DNA of 64,000 nucleotides from Actinomycetospora soli. GTDB lineage: Bacteria > Actinomycetota > Actinomycetes > Mycobacteriales > Pseudonocardiaceae. Within the stretch, counting starts at the first letter, position 1. Every line of letters begins with the position of its first letter. Position numbers and translations under genes: made by a program. Positions 30,953 to 39,405 of this stretch are shown piece after piece. Under the pieces are notes generated by a model, which was not told the origin of the DNA, made no database searches, and saw only the letters and a program-made list of their open reading frames with translations. Where the stretch lies: the NCBI RefSeq assembly GCF_021026295.1, contig NZ_JAJNDA010000009.1:124001-188000 (forward strand). The letters run 5' to 3'.

Positions 30953-31348
30953 TCAGCCCGCCAGCATGAAGAACTCGAGCGCGTTCCCGTCGGGGTCCTT
31001 CACCGACAGGGCGAGCCCGTAGTCGGCCTCGACGATGCCGGAGTGCTCGATGCCGACGCTGTCGAGGTGGTCGCGCCAGGCGGTCACCGCGTCGGCGTCG
31101 GCGCAGCCGAACCCGACGTGGTCGAGGCCGACGCGGGCCGGGTCGAAGCGGTCGTCGGGCGAGACGGTGTCGTGCTGGGTGAGCCCGAAGAGCTGGCCGT
31201 CGGCGAGGGCGAAGACGCGGCGGTGGAACGGGCCGTCGGACAGCGTCATGGCGGGCTCGGCGCCGAAGAGCTTCGAGTAGAAGGGCTCGCTGACCGACAG
31301 GTCGCGGACGGACATGGCCACGTGGTGCACGGCGGGGATGGCAGGCAT
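30953..31348 (-). CDS. VOC-family (glyoxalase/dioxygenase-like) protein
   Basis: The 131-residue protein shows paired beta-alpha-beta-beta-beta modules: AVHHVAMSVRDLSVSEPFYS at the start, GLDHVGFGCADADAVTAW in the second half and ALSVKDPDGNALEFFML at the end. Metal ligands expected in VOC enzymes (His8-type, His, Glu in LEFF) are present. It may be a lyase, isomerase or resistance protein; the substrate is unknown. I took the ATG at 31348, since upstream codons are not conserved in character. Confidence 0.82.
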   Translation of the reverse strand: MPAIPAVHHVAMSVRDLSVSEPFYSKLFGAEPAMTLSDGPFHRRVFALADGQLFGLTQHDTVSPDDRFDPARVGLDHVGFGCADADAVTAWRDHLDSVGIEHSGIVEADYGLALSVKDPDGNALEFFMLAG

Positions 31349-31414
31349 GACGGTGCCCTGCCCGGTCGCGCGCAATCCCATGCGCGTCCGGCGATGCCTG
31401 ACCGATCCGGACGC

Positions 31415-32677
31415 TCAGGCGGCGACCGGGAACCGCCGGGGCCCGCGCAGCACCGTCGCCGTCCTGGGCACCGCCCGGCCGGCGGCGCGCAGCCCCGGCA
31501 GCCGCTCGGCGAGCAGGCGCAGGGCCACCTCGCCCTCGAGGCGGGCCAGGGCCGCACCGAGGCAGTAGTGCGCGCCCCCGGAGAACGCGAGGTGCGGGGT
31601 GGTCTGCTCGCGGGCGATGTCGAAGCGGTCCGGGTCGGGATGGGCCTCCGGGTCCCGTCCGGCGGCCGCGAGCAGCACGAGCAGGCCCGAGTCGCGACGG
31701 ATCGGGACGCCGTCGATCTCCACGTCCTCGTGCGCGATCCGGGCGGTCAGCTGGACGGGCGGGTCGAAGCGCAACGTCTCCTCGACGGCGCCCGCGGCCA
31801 GCCCCGGGTCGGCGACCAGCGCCTCCCACTGCCCGGGCGCCGACTGCATGGCGCGGACGGCGTTCCCGACGAGGTTCGTCGTCGTCTCGAACCCCGCCAC
31901 GAGCAGCAGCTGGGCCAGCGAGACCAGCTCGTCGATCGTCATCGAGCCCGCGTCGAGAGCCCCGACCAGCTGCGAGACGACGTCCTCACCGGGGTCGACC
32001 CGACGTCGGGACACCAACGACTCGAAGAGTGCGCGGACCTCCGCCGTGGTGCGGGCGAGCTCGCGCGCGTGCGCGACGGAGCGGACGCCGTCGAGCGCCC
32101 CGCCGAGGGCCCGGCCCCAGGCCGCGAAGCGGTCGGCGTCGACCTCGGGGATCGCGAGCAGGCGGGCGATCACCGTGATCGGCAGCGGGGCGGCGAGGTC
32201 GTGCACGAGGTCGAACCGGCCGCGCGCGGCCGCACGGTCGAGCAGGTCGCGGGTGAGGGTCTCGGCGATCTCGCGGTACCGCTCGAGGCGGCGCGGCGCG
32301 AAGGTGGGCTGCGCGAGGCGGCGGAGCCGGGTGTGGTCGGGGGCGTCGAGGTTGAGCAGCGACAGGTCGACCGGCTCGAGCAGTGACGGCCCCTCCTCCG
32401 GCGCGAACGGGACGCGGCCGTCGGCGAGCCGGACGCCGAAGCGCCGGTCGCGCAGCACCTGCTCGCAGAGGGCGTGCGTGGCGACGGCGCTGATCCCGGT
32501 GCGGCTGCGGACCACCCGACGCAGGGTGCGTACCGTCCGATAGGTCGGATACGGGTCGTGCCGCCAGGGCCGGTGCATCAACCGGGCGACCGGATCGCCC
32601 CGCAGCGCCAGGGCCAGACCACCCGCGCGCATCGCCGCGATGCGGCTGCCGAGGGCGAGATCGTCACGGAGGGTCAC
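31415..32677 (-). CDS. cytochrome P450
   Basis: A 420-residue P450 with I-helix LLLVAGFETTTNLV, ExxR EETLRF and haem loop FSGGAHYCLGAALARLE. The DPYPTYRTVRTLRR N-terminal region resembles CYP107/CYP125-like soluble actinobacterial enzymes. It is a different subfamily from the P450 at 21638. GTG start at 32677 with GAGGAG 6 bp upstream. It is divergent from the isochorismate synthase gene; an 8-bp dyad lies between the two. No ferredoxin gene is adjacent. Confidence 0.9.
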   Translation of the reverse strand: MTLRDDLALGSRIAAMRAGGLALALRGDPVARLMHRPWRHDPYPTYRTVRTLRRVVRSRTGISAVATHALCEQVLRDRRFGVRLADGRVPFAPEEGPSLLEPVDLSLLNLDAPDHTRLRRLAQPTFAPRRLERYREIAETLTRDLLDRAAARGRFDLVHDLAAPLPITVIARLLAIPEVDADRFAAWGRALGGALDGVRSVAHARELARTTAEVRALFESLVSRRRVDPGEDVVSQLVGALDAGSMTIDELVSLAQLLLVAGFETTTNLVGNAVRAMQSAPGQWEALVADPGLAAGAVEETLRFDPPVQLTARIAHEDVEIDGVPIRRDSGLLVLLAAAGRDPEAHPDPDRFDIAREQTTPHLAFSGGAHYCLGAALARLEGEVALRLLAERLPGLRAAGRAVPRTATVLRGPRRFPVAA

Positions 32678-32731
32678 TGATCTCCTCGCGATGCGTCGCG
32701 TGTCACGTGGCCGGGCCGGGCGGTCCGGGTG

Positions 32732-32758
32732 AGAGTGGACGTACGGGATATCCACTCT
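32732..32758. promoter_or_regulatory. inverted repeat between divergent P450 and isochorismate synthase genes
   Basis: AGAGTGGA (32732-32739) and TCCACTCT (32751-32758) are a perfect 8-bp dyad with an 11-bp spacer, about midway between the two starts. Confidence 0.55.
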
Positions 32759-32818
32759 GCCAGCGGATCGGCACGAGTGCGGCGATGATCGGCTGACCCG
32801 AGCGGGAGGAGCCACCAC

Positions 32819-33991
32819 GTGACGAGCGAGGCCACGGCCGGCCTGCTGGCCGTTCCCGGCACTCCACTGACGGGGTCCGGGGACTCGGCGGAACTGCTGG
32901 ACCGCTGGCGCCCCGGCGAGGGCACCTGGTTCTCCGGGCCGCGCGGCGGCCTGCTCGCCGAGGGCGTCGCCCGTCGCGTCGACGATCCCGACGAGGCCCG
33001 GCGCGTGCTGCGGGAGACCGACGCGGCCGGCGGCGCACCCGCCGTCGTGATCGGGGCCCTGCCGTTCGACCCGACCGCCCCCGCGGCGCTCGTCGTCCCC
33101 GAGGCCGTGACGTGGGCGCCGCCGCTGCCCGGTTCCGTCGGCCGCCGCGGCGAGGGTGCGGACCCGACGCACTGGCAGTCCCGTCCGGTCCCCGAGCCCG
33201 CCGGCTACGAGGCGATGGTGGCCGACGCGCTGCGGCGGATGCGTCGCGGTGAGCTGGAGAAGGTCGTGCTCTCCCGCGTCCTCGACCTCGTGCGCGACGC
33301 CCCCATCGACCAGCCCGCCATGCTCTGCGAGCTCGCCGCCCGAAACCTCGCGGGCTACGTGTTCGCGGTGGACCTGCCGTCGTCCGCCGGGGCGCGCTCG
33401 CTGATCGGGGCGAGCCCGGAGCTGCTGGTGTCGCGGCGCGACGGCGAGGTCGTCGCCAACCCGCTGGCCGGTTCGGCGCCGCGGCGCTCGGACCCCGACG
33501 ACGACGAGGCCACCGGCGCGGCCCTGCTCGCCTCGGCCAAGGACCGGCACGAGCACGCGCTCGTCGTCGACGCGGTCGCGGCCGCGCTGGCCGGGACCTG
33601 CGAGGACCTCGAGGTCCCCGACGAGCCGACCCTGATCCGCACCGACGCGCTCTGGCACCTCTCGACGACGATCCGCGGGCGTTCGGCCGCGGCGTCGCTG
33701 GACATCGCCCGGGGCCTGCACCCGACACCCGCCGTCGGCGGCGTGCCGCGCGACGCGGCCCGGCGCGCGATCGACGAGCTCGAGCCGTTCTCGCGCGGCT
33801 TCTACACCGGCATGGTCGGGTGGATGGACGCCGACGGCGACGGCGAATGGGTCATCGCGCTGCGCTGCGGCGAGGTCTCCGGGGCGGCGGCGCGGCTCTA
33901 CGCCGGGGCCGGGATCGTGCCCGCCTCGGTGCCCGCGTCGGAGCTGGCCGAGACCACCACCAAGTTGGAGACGATGCTCGCCTCGCTGTGA
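32819..33991 (+). CDS. isochorismate synthase (EntC/DhbC/MenF type)
   Basis: The 390-residue chorismate-binding enzyme includes ELEKVVLSRVLDL, SLIGASPELLVSR, NPLAGSAPR, KDRHEHALVVDAV, LHPTPAVGGVPRDAA and RGFYTGMVGW. These are the family motifs for chorismate to isochorismate conversion with Mg2+. It feeds menaquinone or catecholate/salicylate siderophore synthesis; no partner gene of either pathway is adjacent, so the pathway stays open. GTG start with GGGAGGAG upstream. The pseudouridine synthase gene overlaps its stop (GTGA). Confidence 0.9.
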   Translation: MTSEATAGLLAVPGTPLTGSGDSAELLDRWRPGEGTWFSGPRGGLLAEGVARRVDDPDEARRVLRETDAAGGAPAVVIGALPFDPTAPAALVVPEAVTWAPPLPGSVGRRGEGADPTHWQSRPVPEPAGYEAMVADALRRMRRGELEKVVLSRVLDLVRDAPIDQPAMLCELAARNLAGYVFAVDLPSSAGARSLIGASPELLVSRRDGEVVANPLAGSAPRRSDPDDDEATGAALLASAKDRHEHALVVDAVAAALAGTCEDLEVPDEPTLIRTDALWHLSTTIRGRSAAASLDIARGLHPTPAVGGVPRDAARRAIDELEPFSRGFYTGMVGWMDADGDGEWVIALRCGEVSGAAARLYAGAGIVPASVPASELAETTTKLETMLASL

Positions 33992-34722
33992 CACTGGCCG
34001 ACGTGACCACCTGGGCCGACCTGCGCGCGGCGCGCACGCTGTACGAGGACGACGGGGCGCTGGTGCTCGACAAGCCCGTCGGGTGGTCGGTGATGGGCGA
34101 GCGGCACGACACCGACCTCGTGCGGCTCGCCGCCGACGACGGCGAGAAGCTCTGGCCGGCCCACCGGATCGACAAGGTCACCAGCGGTGTCGTCCTGTTC
34201 GCCACGCGGCTCGAGGCGCACGGGGACCTGACCCGCCAGTTCAACCGACGCACCGTCGGGAAGAGCTACCTGGCCGTGACGGGCACGGTCGGCCTGCCGG
34301 ACGAGGGACGGATCGAGCTGCCGCTGTCGGTCGGGCGCAAGAACCGGGTGCGCATCGCGGCGCCGCGCGAGGCGATCGCGCTGGTCGACGGGGTGTGGAC
34401 CGTGCCGGACGACGCGGTGGACACGTCGAAGGAGACCTACCCGAGCACGACGACGTTCACGAGGCTCGAGTCGCGGGAGCGGGCGACGCTGCTCGAGGTC
34501 CACCCGCTGACCGGGCGGCGCCACCAGATCCGCGTGCACCTGGCGTGGATCGGGCACGCGCTCGTCGGCGACCCGCTGTTCGAGAAGAACCCGACGACCC
34601 GCACCGGGCTGCACGCGCACCGGCTCGCCTTCGATGCCCCGGACGGTCAGCGTCGCACCGTGACAGCGGAGCCGGACGACGAGTTCCGGGCCCTGCTCGG
34701 CGGCGCCGCGAGTGGTACGTAG
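33988..34722 (+). CDS. RluA-family pseudouridine synthase
   Basis: A 244-residue protein with the RluA catalytic motif AHRIDKVTSGVVLFA (catalytic Asp), the FNRRTVGKSYLAVTGTV strand, and LTGRRHQIRVHLAWIGHALVGDPLF. It isomerises uridine to pseudouridine in rRNA or tRNA. The N-terminal DGALVLDKPVGWSV is the typical entry, and no S4 domain is present. The GTG at 33988 overlaps the preceding stop; GTG 34003 is an alternative. Confidence 0.87.
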   Translation: MTLADVTTWADLRAARTLYEDDGALVLDKPVGWSVMGERHDTDLVRLAADDGEKLWPAHRIDKVTSGVVLFATRLEAHGDLTRQFNRRTVGKSYLAVTGTVGLPDEGRIELPLSVGRKNRVRIAAPREAIALVDGVWTVPDDAVDTSKETYPSTTTFTRLESRERATLLEVHPLTGRRHQIRVHLAWIGHALVGDPLFEKNPTTRTGLHAHRLAFDAPDGQRRTVTAEPDDEFRALLGGAASGT

Positions 34723-34930
34723 CGCAGGTCCGGAGCCGCCGGAACCTGCCTGACGTCCCTCTCGCGAACGGCGCAGAGGGGCGCGCGTTCGCCAGTGGCA
34801 CACAGGACAGGTCGACGGGCTTCAGAACCTGCGTGCTGTACCTCTCGCGCGGAGCGCTACCCGCCGAGCGCGGGTGTGGCGCATTCCTGACACTCGACGT
34901 CAGCCGTGTGCCACCGCTGACGCCACAGCC
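34709..34930. repeat. composite repeat region: long imperfect inverted repeat plus F3 palindrome
   Basis: Between convergent genes, an imperfect inverted repeat has arms near 34709-34731 (GTACGTAGCGCAGG) and 34823-34849 (AACCTGCGTGCTGTACC). It encloses a second dyad, GCGAACGGCGC / GCGCGCGTTCGC (34764-34792). An F3 palindrome follows at 34896-34922 (GACGTCAGCCGTG ... CACCGCTGACG). No gene is visible in this stretch. Confidence 0.6.
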
Positions 34931-35386
34931 CTACGCCAGCGCCTCCGCCAGCAGCCCGAGCGAGGCGTCCAGGGTGTCCGCGTCGACGACCGGGAAGAAC
35001 TCGAGCAGCTGCGGGTCGGTGACGGCGGACCAGTCGTAGGTCAGGGTGACCCGCGTGCCGTCGCCCTCGGCCTCGAACGTGTAGGTCCACGTGTAGCCGG
35101 CCGGGCGCTGGCCGGGGCCCGCCGGCGCCCACCCGAGCGCGGCGTCGGGCTCGTAGACCACGACGTGGTTCTCGACGATGTAGTCGCCCATCTGCTCGTT
35201 GTGCATGTCCATCGTGAACACGTCGCCGAGCTCGGTGAGCGCGAGATGGGTCTGCGAGGCGCGGACCATGCCCGAGGCGTCCAGGTCGGGGTGCCGGTCC
35301 GGGTCGGCGACCAGGGCGAAGGCGCGCTCCGGCGGCGCGTCGACCAGGCGGGACACCTCGATGCTGCGGTCCGACGTCATACGCAT
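34931..35386 (-). CDS. SRPBCC (polyketide cyclase/START-like) family protein
   Basis: A 151-residue protein with the helix-grip fold: SIEVSRLVDAPPERAFALVADPDRHPDLD at the start, then PAGYTWTYTFEAEGDGTRVTLTYDWSAV and a long C-terminal helix. Such proteins bind hydrophobic ligands in a deep cavity, some being cyclases. The function of this one is unknown. ATG at 35386; the ATG at 35380 also fits. Divergent from the macro-domain gene by 32 bp. Confidence 0.8.
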   Translation of the reverse strand: MRMTSDRSIEVSRLVDAPPERAFALVADPDRHPDLDASGMVRASQTHLALTELGDVFTMDMHNEQMGDYIVENHVVVYEPDAALGWAPAGPGQRPAGYTWTYTFEAEGDGTRVTLTYDWSAVTDPQLLEFFPVVDADTLDASLGLLAEALA

Positions 35387-35418
35387 GATCGTGGCACGGC
35401 CGGGGGTACTGGCGTGCC

Positions 35419-35934
35419 GTGGGAGCGCGCATCACCCTCGTGCAGGGCGACATCACGACGCAGGAGGTCGACGCCGTCGTCAACGCCGCCAACTCCGGCC
35501 TGCTCGGCGGCGGCGGGGTGGACGGGGCGATCCACCGCCGCGGCGGGCCCGAGATCCTCGCGGAGTGCCGACAGCTGCGGGCGACGAGCCTGCCCGACGG
35601 CCTGCCCACCGGTCAGGCGGTGGCCACGACGGCCGGGAAGCTCCCCGCGCGACACGTGATCCACACGGTGGGGCCGGTCCACGCGACGTCCGAGGACCGC
35701 TCGGAGCTGCTCGCCGGCGCCTACCGCGAGTCCCTGCGCGTCGCCGACGAGCTCGGCGCCCGCACCGTCGCGTTCCCCGCGATCTCGGCGGGCGTCTACG
35801 GCTGGCCGATGGACGACGCGGCCCGCATCGCCGTGGGGACCGTCGAATCCACCCGGACGGCCGTGGAGGAGGTCCGCTTCGTCCTGTTCGGCGACGACGC
35901 GTACCAGGCGTTCACCCGCGCGGCCCAGTCCTGA
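35419..35934 (+). CDS. macro-domain ADP-ribose (O-acetyl-ADP-ribose) deacetylase
   Basis: The 171-residue protein is a single macro domain of the YmdB/MacroD type: ITLVQGDITTQEVDAVVNAANSGLLGGGGVDGAIHRRGG contains the ADP-ribose pocket and catalytic Asp/Asn, and FPAISAGVYGWP the phosphate loop. It hydrolyses O-acetyl-ADP-ribose or removes ADP-ribose from proteins or DNA. GTG start. It stands alone in its transcription unit. Confidence 0.9.
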   Translation: MGARITLVQGDITTQEVDAVVNAANSGLLGGGGVDGAIHRRGGPEILAECRQLRATSLPDGLPTGQAVATTAGKLPARHVIHTVGPVHATSEDRSELLAGAYRESLRVADELGARTVAFPAISAGVYGWPMDDAARIAVGTVESTRTAVEEVRFVLFGDDAYQAFTRAAQS

Positions 35935-36142
35935 CACGGCGCGCTGCCCGTTCGCCGAGGACCTTCCCGACGACGGGTGTCGGGCGCCCGGGTTGCCCCG
36001 GAGCGACCCATCTCGCGTCATCAATCCGGTTCGTGACCCTCCCCGTACCGCGTCGTTGTCCCCATCGTGCGCGCTCGGGGGGAGCCGTGCGTGCATGCCG
36101 GCACGGCGCGTGGCCGGCGCGTGGACGAACGAGCGAGGTTCA

Positions 36143-36646
36143 TTGAGCAAGGGCAGGCACCGCAAGCAGCAGCGCCCGGGCACGGGGCGCTTCGTCCTCT
36201 CCGCGGCCGCCGTCGGGATGGGCCTGGTCCAGGCCTCCGGCATCGCCGCCGCCGCTGCACCGGCCGGGACCGCACCGGGCGTGGGCGGCACACCGTGCAC
36301 CACGCCCACGATCAAGGCGTGCGTCGACCTCTCCGAGAACAAGGCGTGGCTGCTGGACGGCAAGGGCACGGTCGTCTACGGCCCGGTCGCCAACACCCAC
36401 GGCGGGCAGGGGCACGAGACGCCGGTGGGCGACTACGTCATCCAGCGCAAGGACCAGTACCACGTCAGCCAGGAGTTCGAGGGCGCGAGGATGCCGTACG
36501 CGGTGTTCTTCGACAACAACGGCCGCGCGTTCCACCAGGGCACGCTGGACCGCCAGTCGGCGGGCTGCGTGCGGCTGAACGAGGCCGACGCGAAGCGCTT
36601 CTTCGAGCACCTGAACCCGAACGACCGGGTGCAGATCGTCCAGTAG
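36143..36646 (+). CDS. secreted L,D-transpeptidase (YkuD domain)
   Basis: A 167-residue protein with a signal peptide: basic SKGRHRKQQRPGTGRF, then a hydrophobic AAAVGMGLVQASGIAAAAA. The YkuD domain follows: VDLSENKAWLLDGKGTVVYG, then HQGTLDRQSAGCVRLNEAD with the catalytic Cys in SAGCVRL. It forms 3-3 cross-links in peptidoglycan or attaches proteins. The first His of the motif reads FHQG. I chose the TTG at 36143 because SKGRHRK-type N-termini are usual for exported actinobacterial proteins; ATG 36095 is an alternative. Confidence 0.85.
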   Translation: MSKGRHRKQQRPGTGRFVLSAAAVGMGLVQASGIAAAAAPAGTAPGVGGTPCTTPTIKACVDLSENKAWLLDGKGTVVYGPVANTHGGQGHETPVGDYVIQRKDQYHVSQEFEGARMPYAVFFDNNGRAFHQGTLDRQSAGCVRLNEADAKRFFEHLNPNDRVQIVQ

Positions 36647-36661
36647 CGCACCCCGAGCCGG

Positions 36662-36708
36662 GCGAAGGGCCCCGCCGGTCGACCAGGTCGACCGACGGGG
36701 CCCTTCGC
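36662..36708. repeat. F4 palindrome between convergent transpeptidase and CopC genes
   Basis: Arms 36662-36684 and 36686-36708 match at 22 of 23 positions with a one-base loop. The core is GGTCGACCGACGGGGCCCTT. It is related to 20845-20897. Probable bidirectional terminator. Confidence 0.85.
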
Positions 36709-36734
36709 TCGTCCCGGCGGGACGAGGCCCGCGT

Positions 36735-37328
36735 CTACGCCCGGCGGCGCAGCACCAGGGCGACCGCGCCGATCACGACGACGACCGCCAGCAGCACGAA
36801 CGGCCACGCCGGGGTGCCGCCCTCGTCGGCCGCGGGGGCCGCCGAGGCCGCGGGGCTGGGGGCCGCCGCGGAGGGGGCCGCGGGGGCACCGGCCGCCGGC
36901 GCGGTGGTGGCCGGGGCGGCGGCTGCGGGCCCGGGGGTCGTCAGGGTGAAGGACAGGGCCCCCGAGACGGGGTGGCCGTCACCGGAGACGACCCGGTAGC
37001 CGATCTCGTAGCGCCCGGCCGCCCCGAGCGGGGCGACGCCGACCGAGATCGTCTCGCCGTCCGAGGTCGGGGCACCGGACTCGTAGTGCGTGGTGCCGTC
37101 CGGCCCCACCACGGTGATCGTGGCGGTGTTCGGGGTCGGGGCGTCGCCGAAGGTCAGGGTGATCCGGGACGGGGCGGTGGCGACCTGCGCGCCGTCGGCG
37201 GGGTCGCTGCCCTCGAGCACGTCGTGCGCGGCGGCCGGACCGGCGCCGAGCAGTGCCAGCAGGCCGATCAGCGCCGCCACGAGGGCAGGGCGGAGGAACG
37301 CGCCACGGGGCGCGGAGGAGGTGGTCAT
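36735..37328 (-). CDS. copC: CopC-like copper-binding protein with C-terminal membrane anchor
   Basis: A 197-residue exported protein. The signal peptide ends AAAHDVLEGSDPADGA; the mature N-terminal His is the first copper ligand of the CopC family. The beta-sandwich continues to VVSGDGHPVSGALSF, which holds the second conserved His (GDGHPVSG). A 40-residue Ala/Pro/Thr spacer and a single membrane helix (WPFVLLAVVVVIGAVALVL) end in RRRA. It binds copper outside the membrane. The following membrane-protein gene is on the same strand just upstream and may belong with it. Confidence 0.88.
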   Translation of the reverse strand: MTTSSAPRGAFLRPALVAALIGLLALLGAGPAAAHDVLEGSDPADGAQVATAPSRITLTFGDAPTPNTATITVVGPDGTTHYESGAPTSDGETISVGVAPLGAAGRYEIGYRVVSGDGHPVSGALSFTLTTPGPAAAAPATTAPAAGAPAAPSAAAPSPAASAAPAADEGGTPAWPFVLLAVVVVIGAVALVLRRRA

Positions 37329-37352
37329 GGTCCCTTCACGGGTCGGAGGTGG

Positions 37353-37892
37353 TCACGCGACGGCGGGACGCACCGGGGGACCACGCAGGGGACGCACCCG
37401 CAGCAGGGCGGCGGCGACCACGGGCGTGGCCGCCGGTCCGGGGACGGCGGGCGGGGCCGACGGCGCCGCCACGACCGGACGGGACCCCAGCAGCGCCAGC
37501 ACCGCACCGACCCGGCGCGCGAGCAGTGTGCGCACCGCCCGGTCGGCCCCGGCGGCCCCGAGCGCGACCAGCAGGGTGGCGAGCGCGTGCGCGGCGACCA
37601 TGCCCGGGGACGGGAGCGCGTGGGCGACGTCGTGGCCCGCGTGCGGGTCGCCGGGGCCCGCGCCCATCGTCAGGTGCCAGCCGACCTGCCCGGCGCCGAG
37701 CACCGCCACGAGCCGCACCACGGGCACCCGCCGGCGGACGGCCAGCGCGGCCACACCCGCCGTCAGGAACGCGACCAGGACGACCGGGGCCGTGAGGTCG
37801 GGCGTGCCGCCCCCCGCCTCGACGTGCGCAGCCACGCCGAGCGCGGGCGCGAGGGCGCCCACGCCGAGCGCACGGGCGCCGGTCGAGGTCAC
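37353..37892 (-). CDS. membrane protein with His-rich segment, unknown
   Basis: The 179-residue protein has about four hydrophobic helices and the segment GAGPGDPHAGHDVAHALPSPG, with four His residues between helices. Located between copC and an esterase gene on the same strand, it could be a copper-related membrane protein, but I do not recognise a named family. GTG start overlaps the esterase stop (GTGA). It is 24 bp from copC, consistent with one operon. Confidence 0.7.
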   Translation of the reverse strand: MTSTGARALGVGALAPALGVAAHVEAGGGTPDLTAPVVLVAFLTAGVAALAVRRRVPVVRLVAVLGAGQVGWHLTMGAGPGDPHAGHDVAHALPSPGMVAAHALATLLVALGAAGADRAVRTLLARRVGAVLALLGSRPVVAAPSAPPAVPGPAATPVVAAALLRVRPLRGPPVRPAVA

Positions 37893-38890
37893 GGCTCCAC
37901 GGTAGGCGAGCCCCCTGACGGCCCCAGACACGTGCTCACCCACGACCCGACCTCCCACGCGGCCTGGTGGGCCGTCGTCGCGAGCAGCCGGGGCATCGAG
38001 ATGTAGCCGTGGCAGGCGCCCTGGTAGTCGGTGTAGCGGACGGTGACGCCGGCCGCGGCGAGCGCGTCGGCGTAGCGGATGCCGTGGTCGCGCAGCGGGT
38101 CGTGCTCGGCGGTCTGGACCAGTGCGGGCGGTAGGTCGGCGAGGTCCGCGCGCAGCGGCGAGGCGTAGGGGTCGGTGCCGTCCGCGCCGGCGAGGTAGAG
38201 GCGCGAGAAGCCGCGGATGTCGCTCGCGTGCAGGATCGGGGCGGTCGGGATGGCGCGCTCCGAGGGCAGGACGTCGACCATCTCGGCGCCCGGGTAGACC
38301 AGGCACTGCGCGCCGATCGTCGGGGCGTCCTCGCCGCGCCGGCGGGCGTCGCGGGCCATGAGGCAGACGACGGTGGAGAGGGTGCCGCCCGCGCTGTCGC
38401 CCATCACCGCGACGCGCTCCGGGTCGATGCCCCACCGTCCGGGATCGGCGACGAGCGCCCCGACCGCGGCGTAGCAGTCCTGCGCGGGCACGGGGAACGG
38501 GTGCTCGGGGGCGAGCCGGTAGTCGACCGACACCACCACGGCACCGGCCACGAGCGCGACCTGACCGCAGAACCAGTCCGACTGGTCGAGGTCGCCCTGG
38601 ACGAACCCGCCGCCGTGGAAGTTCACGACGACGGGTGCGGGCACCTGCGCGACGTGCGGCGGCCGGTAGACGCGCACCGGGAGCACCGCGCCGGGGACGT
38701 CGAGCGACGCGTCCTCGGTGACCACCCGCCGGTCGTGCCGACCGACCACGGCGCGCCCGGCCGGCCCGGCCTGGATGCGGCCGGACCGTTCCCGTGCGGC
38801 GGGTACCTCGGCCGGCGGGAGGTCGGCGACCGAGCCGGCGAGGGAGCTGCGCAGGGCGCCGAGGACGCGGGTCCGGAGGGGGAGACGCAC
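37889..38890 (-). CDS. alpha/beta hydrolase of the HSL (hormone-sensitive lipase-like) family
   Basis: A 333-residue esterase with the HSL oxyanion motif NFHGGGFVQGD, nucleophile elbow VMGDSAGGTLS, the acidic residue in EHDPLRD and the His in GACHGYI. It should hydrolyse short-chain esters. The N-terminal 50 residues are basic and may be a cap region. GTG start. First gene of a probable three-gene unit with the membrane protein and copC. Confidence 0.87.
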   Translation of the reverse strand: MRLPLRTRVLGALRSSLAGSVADLPPAEVPAARERSGRIQAGPAGRAVVGRHDRRVVTEDASLDVPGAVLPVRVYRPPHVAQVPAPVVVNFHGGGFVQGDLDQSDWFCGQVALVAGAVVVSVDYRLAPEHPFPVPAQDCYAAVGALVADPGRWGIDPERVAVMGDSAGGTLSTVVCLMARDARRRGEDAPTIGAQCLVYPGAEMVDVLPSERAIPTAPILHASDIRGFSRLYLAGADGTDPYASPLRADLADLPPALVQTAEHDPLRDHGIRYADALAAAGVTVRYTDYQGACHGYISMPRLLATTAHQAAWEVGSWVSTCLGPSGGSPTVEP

Positions 38891-38944
38891 GGGGTGAGCT
38901 TCGCTCAGGTGAGCAGAAAGGGTCGCTATGACGACCGTTACTGC

Positions 38945-39364
38945 TCACGAGACGAGAGCGACCACCGACACGTCGACGTTGCCCCGGGTGGCCTTCGAGT
39001 ACGGGCAGAGCTCGTGGGCGCGCGCGACGACCGCGTCGGCGGTCTCCTGGTCGAGGCTCGGCAGGTGCACGGTGATCGAGGCCTCGATGCCGAAGCTGTC
39101 GCCGTCCGGGCCGAGCCCCACCTCGGCGTCGACGACCGAGTCCTTCGCCGACACCTTCTTCTCCCCGGCGGCCATCTTGACCGCCTGGTGGAAGCACGCG
39201 GCGTAGCCGGCGGCGAACAGCTGCTCGGGGTTGGTGCCCCTGCCGTCGCCCCCGAGCGCCTCGGGGAGCCGGACGTCCTGGTCGATGTAGGAGTCCGACG
39301 ACCGGACGTGCCCGTCCCGGGCGTTGCCGGTCGAGGTGGCCTCGGCGAGGTAGGTGATGTCCAT
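38945..39364 (-). CDS. ohr: organic hydroperoxide resistance protein Ohr (OsmC superfamily)
   Basis: A 139-residue thiol peroxidase. The two redox cysteines are in GYAACFHQAVKMA and AHELCPYSKATRGNVDV; the arginine and glutamate of the catalytic network fall in DVRLPEALGGDGRGTNPEQLF. It reduces organic and fatty-acid hydroperoxides. No OhrR-type regulator is adjacent. ATG start. Confidence 0.9.
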   Translation of the reverse strand: MDITYLAEATSTGNARDGHVRSSDSYIDQDVRLPEALGGDGRGTNPEQLFAAGYAACFHQAVKMAAGEKKVSAKDSVVDAEVGLGPDGDSFGIEASITVHLPSLDQETADAVVARAHELCPYSKATRGNVDVSVVALVS

Positions 39365-39405
39365 GACCGGACCAGTACCCCTTCAGGTTGCGCGCAACCA
39401 GAGGA

